DNA of 64,000 nt from Lyophyllum atratum (taxonomy: Eukaryota > Basidiomycota > Agaricomycetes > Agaricales > Lyophyllaceae): NCBI GenBank assembly GCA_014905825.1, contig JACGCN010000057.1, positions 124,001 through 188,000 of the forward strand, written 5' to 3'. A program made the translations under genes and the position numbers. This document shows, piece by piece, positions 45,426 through 55,927 of the stretch. The notes beneath the pieces were generated by a model that searched no databases, was not told the origin of the DNA, and saw only the letters and a list, made by a program, of their open reading frames with translations. Position 1 is the first letter of the stretch. Each line of letters starts with the position of its first letter.

Positions 45426-48400
45426 CTATTCGCTAACTACTTCCAATGAATATGAATCTGTCTCAGCCACTTTGACTCCCGCCAACTTGTCTAAGCAATC
45501 AAAGATAACACCCAGCGCAATCAAACCAAAGCTGCATGCTCCGAAGGCATAATTCTGGCTTTGACTGTATGCCCAAGCCTCCCACGCCTTTCCAAGACCG
45601 AAAACAAGAACTTCGTCAGGGGCGTTCCCCACGTCGTCAATGAGCTCTCGCTGGACTTCTCGAGCGAGAGTCTGCGCATGAAGTCGCATTCTGTACATCC
45701 TATCTTTCCTCCATCGCTTCTGTGAGCATTTTGCCAGAATAGTACCGGCGACGACCTCGGCCTCCAAAAGCCTGACTCCAGGTGTGTTCGATATGGTGTG
45801 TGTAGCACAAATGTAGTGCAGTTCGTCAACGTATCTTCGGAACATCATAGAAATCTCCTGAGACCTGGGTGCTGAATCAGGACAGAGGTACCGCTCCAAA
45901 GTGTCCTTGAGCAGTAATGAAATGGGGTCTGTCAATAGCTGTGGATCGGGTTTAGGATTCATGGACATGGGTTCGGGATCATCAAGAGTTATCGAACGAA
46001 ACAAGACGCCAAGCGCTCGGTCCGACTCGTAATAATCGGTGTGACGAGGTGAAACTACCTCCGCCGCATGCCAGTCGGGCTTGCATCGAATAAGCGTCCG
46101 AGGCAACCTGTCATTGTCGATATCAACAGGAATCCCTTGCTTGGGATAGTCAACCGCCTGCGAAAGGATTCAGTATCTCGTAGCCTCGAAGCCCAGGCAG
46201 GCGCTACCTGAGAGCACAGCTGTGCAAGCCAGATACAATTTTCGTCACGTATCCCATCCTGCAAAAGCAAGCCTTTTAGCTGTCGACGTATTATTCGACC
46301 AGTCACCGGTATATTTCACCTTTGATTGATCTAAGGAACTCGATGAGATTCAATTCTCGGCTTCATCTAAGGATGGGCATTACGCACCCGCAATCACTAA
46401 AAGTCGGTCTGATAATAAGCCCTACGAAGACTTTAGTCAACTGTAGATCCGTGAACACGGGGCAACATACCAATACATCTGATTTGATATATTCTACCAC
46501 GAAGTCGCAGATGTCTTCAACCGTGCTATATCTGTCGAGAGTGTAGGTTCCTACGGACTCGTAAGAGGCAGCTTCCTCGGTTTCAGAGGGCAACAAAGGT
46601 CCGTAGCAGATAATGGAAAATTGGTCCCTAAAAAGAGGGACAAATTGAGTTTGCTGGTATGGGAATGGGCACAAGGGGCAGACGTACCCGTCTACATCTC
46701 CTCCCCCGAGCTGAGATGCCAAAGACCGCGTCCCTAGCGGGTCATTAGGTCGAGTTATCATACAGCGGGGCGTGGACACGTACCAACAGACGGAAGAACG
46801 ACTACATTCTTCATATGCCCGAATAGGCAAAGCATTCCAGCTGGGGGCTTTCCGATCGCACGCACGCGTTGTACTGGAAAAAAAGTCAGAACATTCGCTG
46901 GTCTAACTAAGAGCGGAATGGTCATATCACCATCGCCTGGATGAACTACTGGGCTTCTGGAAATAGAGCAGGATCCTTCGAGCCAGACCGGTTCAGAGTT
47001 CGCAGATGTTTGGATGCAGGCTGAGGAGGAAACACATCAGGAACTCTTGAAATATCTCAAGGGCTTGTAACGGACCGAAAATATGCCCTACTGGTAGGGT
47101 ATAAACATTCTCCACGCCAGCTGCTTTGTACGCCGGACCTTCATCCGCTACTCCTACGAGCAAATAGCTTTCAGGAACCGGAATGCGAGCACTGTGTTTG
47201 ATGTCCCGTAATACGTCCACCATCGAGACTTGCCGAACTTGGCGCAAAAATGGATTGTCATAACCGGGTTTGCGGCCTTGAGGATGCAATTCGATTCCGA
47301 GCTCCTCGATCCTTTTCAGCAGATATGATAAGCGGAATGGTCTACCAAGGCTGTGATTGTCCAAGATGATCCGAAATTGTGAGCTAGAGTCATTGATTGT
47401 TCTTGCTTCCGCCACGGCAAGGTCTTGGAGACTGATAAAGGCGTCCATCTTAACGCCAAGATCCTCCAGGATCATGACGAGTGGTCTAGACAACAGTTAC
47501 AGATATAAACATGACAAAGAGCACATCCCCGTACCTGTTGAGATAACAAGTATTTGGGTGTTCAAATGATTGTGCTATCTCTATGTCTGCCGTCTCTGCT
47601 TTAGAAACATCAAATTTCCGCATGGATTTTCTCAATCGCATAAGAATCCCGTCGGGGTGCTTGTCGAGTTGCTCATCCACTCCTACCACACCTTTGTACC
47701 CAAGAAATCGAATTTGGTACTGATTGGATGTCAACGATTACGACTCCTAGACCATAAATAAAACAAGCGCTCACTGCAGATGGTTGGACGGAATTTCCGC
47801 CGTGGTCACCACGTCCAGCACACAAAGAAGCCCAGATCATGTCCCCAAGTGCCTTCGCAATAGTCCCTACTCCATCCGTGAACAGGTAGGGCTCTGAGCC
47901 AAGGTCTGGAACTTCCTCCCACTTGTTCCGATCTATTTTGACCGATGGGTCAGTCGCTGTAAATGCCTGTGCTAACCTAGCAGCATATTTCGAGGGACAC
48001 TTCAACAAGTCCGTTTCCTCGAAATCACCCAGAGTCCGCCGTATATATGCCGAGTCTATCCAGCCATTCTCCTTATGATGAAATGGGTTCATGAACCATA
48101 CAGCATGTTCGCGCAACGCCGATGACGAGTACGCCAAGAACTCGAAGTATCGTCCAGCAAGCTCAAACCCGTTCTTTAGTATGCCACCGACACGCTCATG
48201 GAGATATGTTGATCCGTCAACTTCACGGTCCCATCGGTACTGGAGCCTGTCCTCGTCGCGAAAATCGACACGGACGAAATGATCCAGATAGTCACTATAC
48301 ATCCTGATAACCCGATTGGATTGTGTCGCATAGGGGCCCTCTAAAATCATCCGCGTCGGGGTAAACGTTATGTGAGAGCAAAAAAAGTTGCCTGGAGGCA

Positions 48401-49765
48401 ATGTCGAGTCCGAGAAGGTGAAATCGCGATGAAGACGTGCAAAGCAATTGAAAGGAGACTCGCGTATAGAACGGACTTCGAGTTTTTCGTGATAGTGTCG
48501 CAATAGGTCGGCAGCATATCGTGCTCCCCGACTTTCACACATGTCACGAACTGGGGACAAGAGGGCGGATATATCCCCGGTATGGAGGAGATAATTGTGT
48601 AAAAGTGATTCGAGCTGAAAAGCAACAGGCCACGGTAACCGTTTGAGCTCCAGCCCAAGGTGATAGAGTCTCTTTGCCGTAAAGAATCCTTGACGATCTG
48701 CTTCAACCTTATTGGGGCCTTCACAGCGAATAATCATGTTTTCTGCTAGGCCTGCGATTTTGCACATCTCTGTGAATTTGGTGACCATATCCACCTTGGG
48801 ATCGTTGTAGATAAGGATGCGTAGGTGCTGGGCGTATGGCGCAACTACTTGATGCCCTGGGTGAAGAGACCCAATCCTGCGCTTAAACTTGCGATCGTCC
48901 TTGCCCTTATCGCCAGTTAGAGCTCGATGGAATTCAATCTCCTCGAGAATGGGGGGCGTCAGGGTATCGAAGCAGATGTCTAGCATCGCACTGTTGAGTA
49001 CGAGATCACACGCATTTATCACCACGCACATGGGTTTCCATCGTAGCCAACAGCAATTTTCTGGATGCTTGCAAAATTTATTGCAATGCTTGAGCCGAAT
49101 TTGTCCATCATCTCATTTCCAAGCTACATGAAGGATAAGTAAGATACAGGGAAGACAGTGGAAAGGTGAAAACAAACTGATATTCGGATAACTTTGTGAT
49201 CGTATTCAAAAGCTAACCATCCCATGCTATCGGTGGTATATGTGCGCTCCCATTCAATAGAGAATGCACGATTTGTGAGGCGCTCCTCAGGGATCAAAGG
49301 GTACTTGGGTCTGTAAAATACCCCGAATTGGACTGCGTCAACTCGGAATTGGTCCCGCAAATCCCAGAGCTTTTTTTGGCGTTCTTCTTCGATATCCGGG
49401 TTAATGTAGGGTGTCTTGTCCAGCGTGAGTGCTAAACCAGGGTGACTCGAATGCCCGCGCCTATAAAACTTGATTTTCTTTCCCTCAAACCTCAAGGGAC
49501 GGTCTTGAACCCATCTCAAAAATTTCATCCCAACCTCGCTGGTGGGCAAAGTCAAGACTCCCGTTCCATCGTTCCCGACGCCACCCGCTTTGCTTGGGTT
49601 GAGCTTGACCCTGAAGTTTATAAGGCGATCGACTGCATTTTCATCACGTCGTCGAGGAGCGAACTCTTCTGAATGTAGGATAGTAGCAACTCCTCGCGTC
49701 ACAGTCCAATCGTTCACCTCGTATGGCAGGTATAAGATGTTCAGGTCCATAATGGAGCTGTCCAC
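45426..49765 (-). CDS. RNA-dependent RNA polymerase (RDR/RdRP family)
   Basis: The start at 49765 (MDSSIMDLNILYLPYEVNDW) begins with the RRM-like N-domain of the family. Conserved blocks: GILKNGFELAGRYFEFLAYS, HAVWFMNPFH, LFTDGVGTIAKALGDMIWAS, YQIRFLGYKGVVGVDEQLDK, LVGVADEGPAYKAAGVENVY, RSPVVHPGD and VQRVRAIGKPPAGMLCLF. The catalytic loop is GGGDVDGDQF, whose DxDGD aspartates are intact after splicing a 54-57 nt intron inside the glycine codon (DVDG|D). The gene ends with ETDSYSLEVVSE at 45426. Such enzymes make double-stranded RNA for quelling/RNAi. No Dicer or Argonaute gene is in the window. Exon joints in the middle are partly inferred. Confidence 0.88.
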
Positions 49766-49896
49766 CGCATTCCAACCTGGTGGTTATCGATGAAGTGATG
49801 GAAGCTTGAATGTCACGGTTCACAATCGTTCAAGTGAAATTGTCACGCTCCTCCCTAGCTCCTCCCCTCAATACCTCAAGGCCTCACCACCGGCAC
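49766..49896. promoter_or_regulatory. divergent interval, RdRP and unknown gene
   Basis: 131 bp between the RdRP start codon (minus) and the chosen start of the unknown gene (plus). Confidence 0.4.
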
Positions 49897-51955
49897 ATGA
49901 ATTTCGAGACTGCCGTCGCCACGACATCCCAGCTTATTCCCGTGAAGCTAAGAACTCTCCTCAACTATCCTTCACATCTTATCGTGTCCGAACTCCAAGC
50001 CAGGATCTGCTCTAGCGAACTCTGTATCGCTAGCTACGCTCTCTCGACATCGGTGCTCCTGATATTCTTGTTCTCTTTCTTCTGCAAAAGTCCTCAAACG
50101 CGTACCCGGAGACGTTTAAATGCACATCAAGCACTTCTCTTTGTTTTCACCCCAACCTGTGCGGCCCAGCCAACGAAATACGCAGATCTCCTCGACAGTC
50201 TTGTTTGCGATGATCATTCAAGAACCATTCAGTTGTCTGCTTCTCGTCTTTTACAGAGCATGAGAGCCGGGATCTTCGAACTTCGAAATCCTCAAGACAT
50301 ACCTGATCTTCTCCTGGGTCGACTTCGAGTGTACGGTTGGAGAATGCGTCTAATTTCCGGTTTTTCTTCGCGCGGCGCTATTCTTAAATGGATTTTGACC
50401 TCTCAACTGCCATCCTTTGAGGTAAGTGATAGCTCACTTTTCTCGTCATAACCTAATAAGGACTGATCTAGTTCAGAAAAGACATCGAATGTTTGCTTAC
50501 TCGTACCATTCTCCCTTTCAAAAGCTAATCTGATTGACAAGCTTCGAAGCAAATGAATCTGCTTCCAAATACCTATCTTCCCGCTGCCATTCGTGAGACA
50601 CTCAACCCAAGCATCTGCCACTTCCGACTGGACTCCGTTATACAGAAAGAGGCCAACCCGACACTGCACCTTGACTTTATAACAAATCCATACTTGGAAG
50701 CAACTATACGTATCTTCCAATCTCGCCTTAAACCAGCAACACTCGGCTCCCTCGAATTTACCACCATGGCGTCCAACATCTCATTCCTCAGCAACGACTT
50801 CATCCTCTGTTCGCTGCCTTTCACTTCTCGCAAATATCTCCAGGGTCAGACTGCCCAACGAACTTCGACTCCACTGCTTGCGTCTCTGCGCCATATCACA
50901 GAATGCTTATCCTCAAGCACCTCAACGACAACCATCATATCGATCAGAAACATTACAAGCGAGCACATTAGTGTTTTGCGGGCGTCCCGACAAAGATTAA
51001 TTTCCGATCGGGTTCTGAGGACAACTCTTATTGAAAGGTGGGGTGAGGAGGGCTGGCGAGAGCACGTTTTCCTAACCGATTGGGAGGCAGGACTACTGTC
51101 TGCAGGATTTCTTACAAGATGGTCTATCTTCATTCGCAAGTAGGTCCTATGATGTATTCGTAGACAATGTTCGCCCGTGTGCAAGTCAATGTTATCGAAA
51201 TTTTGAATTCGGCATGGCCAAGGACGCGGAACTACGTCCAGCGCCATAAGGCCCAGAGAGTGTCTTTAAATCCCAAGTATGTCTTGACCCACTTTCACAA
51301 AATTCTAACTCCAGTGGGATTCAAATCAGGAGTTTCCATGGAATGAGCCTTCTTTGCTTATTCCTCCCCCTGTCTTTCATCGAACGGAGCATGTGGTTCT
51401 TCGAGAGGCTCAGGCTTATCATCACTGTGATTTTACCGTCCACGATAAGGAAGAGCCACAGAATGTGGACGGTAAGGCTTTCTCCGACCATTCTCGCATG
51501 TTCAGAGTCGAGATCTCACATTTGCACTTGTAAGTAAGAGTAAACTGTATCTCTCGAGCTCATTCATATGTGTTCCCATCAGCTCCTTGTTAACGGGTTG
51601 TTAGTTGACGCCTCTGAAGAGTGGAATCCCCTTAGTTGCTTCAGGCAAGAGACGTGTCCAAATTCGAACCAATGACACAAACGCTGAATTTTAAACATAC
51701 AGGGACGGCATGCAGACTCGTACCTCACGCCATTGCGTTTGCAGCTTTGACGATAATGCAATGGGCAGCTGTTCGAGTGCGTATCCTTCTCGAGGTTTGC
51801 CTTGGGTGGCGTTGAATACGGGAGAGAATGCTGTACGCCAGCCACAGGATCATATTTTACCTGCCACTGAAGGCTTTCTTCAACAGATCGCGGAAATGTT
51901 GTCCTACATAATCATGGAGGCACTGAAGGTGGAGCTTACACGCTCCATGTTCTAG
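49897..51955 (+). CDS. unrecognised gene with a hydrophobic N-terminal segment
   Basis: A plausible chain of exons runs from MNFETAVATTSQLIPVKLRT (49897; an upstream in-frame ATG at 49810 also exists) to KVELTRSMF, TAG 51953-51955. Features: a hydrophobic stretch ALSTSVLLIFLFSFF followed by a basic patch (TRTRRRLNAH), then mostly soluble sequence with TYLPAAIRETLNPSICHFRL, ISIRNITSEHISVLRASRQR and ERWGEEGWREHVFLTDWEAG. The later part is split by several short introns, and two reading options exist around 51140-51700. The tail ILPATEGFLQQIAEMLSYII is good coding sequence. No domain is recognised. It is divergently paired with the RdRP gene. It may be a single-pass membrane protein. Confidence 0.45.
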
Positions 51956-52309
51956 GAATGCAATGTGTACCTGCGGCGGGTCGATAACCATTCATATCCA
52001 CCGGATTGAAACCGACCCTTCACCGCTCAGTCAGCCTCTCCCGTGCGTCTCTACAGCTGATAGCTTGTAACAGGATGCTGGCATCGAATGAAACTGTTAC
52101 TGACGTTTCCGCTGATTTTTGACCACTGACGGCACAACCCAACAGACCCAATAGTTAGCCGTTAGTCTGTCTATGGACGCCTATATCGCGGGAAACCACC
52201 TAAGCATGTAATATACAAAATGTCGTACAAGTCGCAGCTGGCGTACATCAATAGGTACCCGTCTAAGTATATCCAAATTTGTACATGAAGATGGTGGTAC
52301 AATTCCGGT
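51956..52309. other. intergenic interval
   Basis: 3' regions of convergent genes. No gene or RNA seen. Confidence 0.4.
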
Positions 52310-53510
52310 CTACTTATCATGGTCAACGTCGTCGTCGTCGCTCCAGAGAAGGTCGAAGTCATCTTCGTCATCGTCGCTTGGAAGGCCAAGATTATTGCTC
52401 GCCCGAAGTATCGACGCAGAACGGGGAAGAATCTTGTGTCTATGCACGTATCAGTATGGCGGAAATGAGAGGAGGTGAATGGCTACTGACTGATCCAACA
52501 ATTCCTCGATACCAGCCTGACCCGCCTCCCAGTCCACTCTGACCCAATTGTGGACTAGTTGGCCCTCGCGATAGACCAACATGGTGGGAAGCATGTCAAG
52601 GTCTACGTTGTCTTCATCGTCAACCTCTTCTTCGTCTTCCTCATCATCGTCGTCATCATCTCGATATGATCGTGAGCCTCGAGAAGGCCGTGAATTACGA
52701 GATGATCCTGATGGCTTGGAAGCAAATCCCAGTGTACTCGCCCGCGCACGAAGGAATTTTGTATCAGGGTGGAGACGTGCTAATCGGGCTAGAGCGTCGT
52801 CAACAAGGTAACATCGTTCGAGAGACTAGGATCGTGTTTATGAGTTAGGCATCCTGAATTTAGGAAATTGAACAAGCGTACTGAATCGTAGAGATGCACG
52901 ACAACCCAAATGCCCCTATCTTCCTGCTCGACACCCTTCAAGAACCCATTAGCACCTACCTCACGTAAATGCCCAAATCTACCCTCTTTCGCATGTCCAA
53001 ACACATCCTTGCGCCGTTCAGCCGCAGTTTCCCTCTCCTTGAACACCAGGGGATCCACTTTCTCATCCAGCCCCTTTTCTCTCTCCTCCTCCAAGAAAGT
53101 CTTGCCACCCAGATTGGTCTTCTCCATCTTCTCCCTTAGCTCATGCGTTGCGCGGTTCCTCTTCTCCCTCTCTAACCGTTCAGACTCATCCCGATCCCGT
53201 ATCACTCCCTTGACTCCCGTTCGTCCAGGGCCCATACCAATTGATTCTCCATGATCCTCCTGTGCCTTCTGAAGATCGCGTCTCTCCTCATCAGAATCGT
53301 AATCAAGTCCTTGTTCCTGTCGCTTCTTGGCCAGGTCACTTATCTCTTCGTCATGCCAGCCAGCGTCAGGCGAAGGAGAGCGCTGGGGCGAGGAAGATCG
53401 AGCTGGGCCGTTAAATAGTTCACCTGAAAGCACAAGTGCTTCGATATCCGCATTCTATCCGAATCAGCATTCCTGGAACTAGATAGAGTTCTTCCAGATT
53501 ATCATACCAT
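52310..53510 (-). CDS. phosducin-like protein (G-beta-gamma chaperone)
   Basis: The reading frame reaches the second exon as NADIEALVLSGELFNGP. The only in-frame ATG is at 53510, immediately followed by GTATGA, so exon 1 appears to be just the start codon. The N-terminal helical half carries EISDLAKKRQEQGLDYDSDE, GRTGVKGVIRDRDESERLER and EREKGLDEKVDPLVFKE, with the phosducin-type GxKGVIRD motif. The thioredoxin-like C-domain is split by an acidic insert (DDDDDEEDEEEVDDED) between IWVVVHLYD and LPTMLVYREGQLVHNWVRVD. The C-terminus is acidic, DLLWSDDDDVDHDK. Phosducin-like proteins help assemble G-protein beta-gamma dimers with CCT. Pattern-based call. Confidence 0.75.
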
Positions 53511-53816
53511 TCTTTATCTATGGCTAGAGGAGTGCGGTGCGATGTTCTGGCACACTGGGTATAAGAATCGGAGTCAAGACACAATCGGACCAAATGATCG
53601 ATCTAAATATATACTACGTGCGATCGAAATCTATTTCACAGTCGAGAATCATGGGTGATTATATTCAAGCTCGTAACGTTATAAGCAGCTGTTCAGCTAT
53701 ACATGCAGATGTTCCAATGTCCAATGCCGGCGGTAAATAAGTCATAAATCATGAGTAGCGTCAAGTGTAACTGTGTTAGGGGATCCTGAATGGTTAGTAG
53801 ACGAAATAAATCATGT
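53511..53816. other. intergenic interval
   Basis: About 300 bp upstream of the phosducin-like gene and downstream of the membrane-protein gene. Nothing seen. Confidence 0.4.
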
Positions 53817-55698
53817 TCAAGTTCGAGTCCGTGGTGATGCCTTGCTGCTATGCAAGTCCTTGACGTCAAAGAATGTACTGACACCAAACGCGACGCACAG
53901 CAAGCAGGCAGCAGCTGATGACACGTTATACGCATTGCACCTGAGGTGAAATGAGGTATCATGCCATGTAAAGCAACTGGCCGACGTACCATCCTTCAAA
54001 TCCGCCGCTAGGACACCGTTTTCCGATCAGAATGAACACAAACGCAGCGCCCCACAGAATCAGTCCGGCGACGTCGACGAAAGCTACTTTCTTCGCCCAT
54101 GCTCGGGCTCTCTTCCAACTCTCCTCCATTGCCAGGCCTGCAAACACACCCCTGCGTCGGGGTCTCCGCTTCTTCCTCCCCGTGCCATAACTTCCAGGAA
54201 TGTCTTCTCCCCACTCTTCACCGTCCTCCTCACTTTCTTCTTCTTCCCGCCTCCCAAACACCTCGGGATCCATGATGAGATTAACCTGCACGTCGCCTTG
54301 CCCCATATTCTGTCCCCTTCCTTTATTTTTACCTTTCTTCTTCCTCCCTTTCTTCCCGCCTGGAAGCCCTTGCACCGGTAAGACCATCATTCCATTGGCC
54401 AGGGGGTTATTAGAGCCTTTCGGCCGTTTGCCCGCGCAGCAGCATGGTCCGAAGAGAAATACATAGAGTAGGAGCAATAGCGTAATCACGGAGAGGATGT
54501 ACAAAACAAAAGCTGGTGGCTTGCCTGCGGGAGGAGGGACTTCTTTTGGTTTGATGATCTTGGAAGAATATGTCAGTACAAGTGTCTTCTACTCGTCGGA
54601 TGAACCTACCAGAGCGGCGTATATGGAAGGGATGCCAGCCGCCAAGGATAATAGAATCTGCAGGATCCTTATAGCCATTCGTTTCTTCGGGCCTTGGGTT
54701 ACCAAGTTGCCCTTCTCGTCGACAGTGCCGACTAATGGTTTGCCATTGCTGTCAAGAAAATCGCCTGCGTCTGAATCAGCACGACCTTTCCCCTTGGCTT
54801 TCGGCCCAAACTCGCGCTCCAGCATACGCATGCGCTCTTCCTTGAGCGTCGAGTCAATGGGCGGATCATCGAGGGGGTCATTGCTCCATGGAAGAAGATC
54901 CCGTGTCGAGTCATGGCCAAGCGATGATGCTGGGACATACCCATGAGAGTCTGACCAGTCGTCGGACTCCTTGTGAATGTATCCAGGGTCAAATGGCGAT
55001 CGCTTGGTTGCAGAGTTAAACTGAGAGGTTGGTAAGGGTGTATATATGTCTGGTGGAGAGGCAGGCGATGTACTGGTGATACGGGGGTTGTACCAGGTCC
55101 GGGACCATGCTGGGAAATGAGAAATGTCTATTTCTGAGTCATGGGATTGTAACTGGGGTTCGACTCGGTAGGGTGAGTTATTGGGGTTGCGGGAGGAAGC
55201 AGTGGTATGTCGCGATGGAGGAGGTAGCGAGAATGGACGGTGCCGGGAGCGCGGGGAGGAGGTGTGGGTATTAGACGAACGGGTTCCTCCCCGTGAAACG
55301 AGGGACGGCGGCTGAAGAGAGTCACGGCTCGCCAGTGGACGTAGTGATGAAGGAGGGTATGCTGGGTATGCTGGGTATGGATCTTCATGCTGGTGGGCAC
55401 GGAGAGTTCTGGAGTAGTCTGCCAGGTCCAACGCCTCAACAGAAATATCAGATCCTTCTCGGCGTTGGCGTTGTGGGGGAGCTCGTGGATACTCGACATA
55501 TGGATTGAATTCATAGGCTGCGTCCTGTGACGATCCACTGGGTGGCAGAGCTTCAAAGGGTTCCGGAGACCATGGCCGGCGAAATTGAGAGGTCTGCGGG
55601 ACAGAATACATGGAGGGTCGTTGATCGGTCGTTAAATTCGTAAATGAATCAGCTAGTTCGGGCACAGAAACTTTTCCGCAGTCCTGATAACCCGGCAA
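53817..55698 (-). CDS. membrane protein of unknown function
   Basis: The start at 55698 gives MPGYQDCGKVSVPELADSFT. A Pro/Ser/Tyr-rich cytosolic region of about 340 residues follows. Then hydrophobic segments occur around ILQILLSLAAGIPSIYAAL, FVLYILSVITLLLLLYVFLF, VAFVDVAGLILWGAAFVFIL and, in the last exon, SSAAACLLCVAFGVSTFF, so four membrane spans are likely. Between spans two and three is a basic KKGRKKKGKNKGRG run and an acidic patch. The final intron (GTACGT...CCTCAG) joins GFEGW to CNAYNV, reaching TGA 53817. Not recognised. The topology (long N-terminal tail, four spans) is the main clue. Confidence 0.6.
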
Positions 55699-55927
55699 GG
55701 GAGGATGAGTTCGTCGTGATGCTCGATGAGCACGCTACACTCGTCCGCTGCGGTCCTGGCACTGGCAGTCGTTCCCAAAGAGAGAGGTCTCCAAGGTGAG
55801 GGTCGTGGGAACTATGGCGGGAATTACGCCCCGCGCTTCGGGCGCATGATCAACGGAAAGGGACGCACGTGCATACGCGTCAATTGTGACCAACCGTGAC
55901 GAAAGTACGGCTTGAGTCAGTTCTGCT
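55699..55927. promoter_or_regulatory. divergent interval, membrane protein and POT1
   Basis: 229 bp between opposing start codons. No specific element recognised. Confidence 0.4.

Noticed and set aside
51650..51700. A tRNA B-box-like sequence (GGTTCGAATTTGGAC) on the minus strand
   Set aside because: No matching A box at the right distance and no cloverleaf could be drawn.
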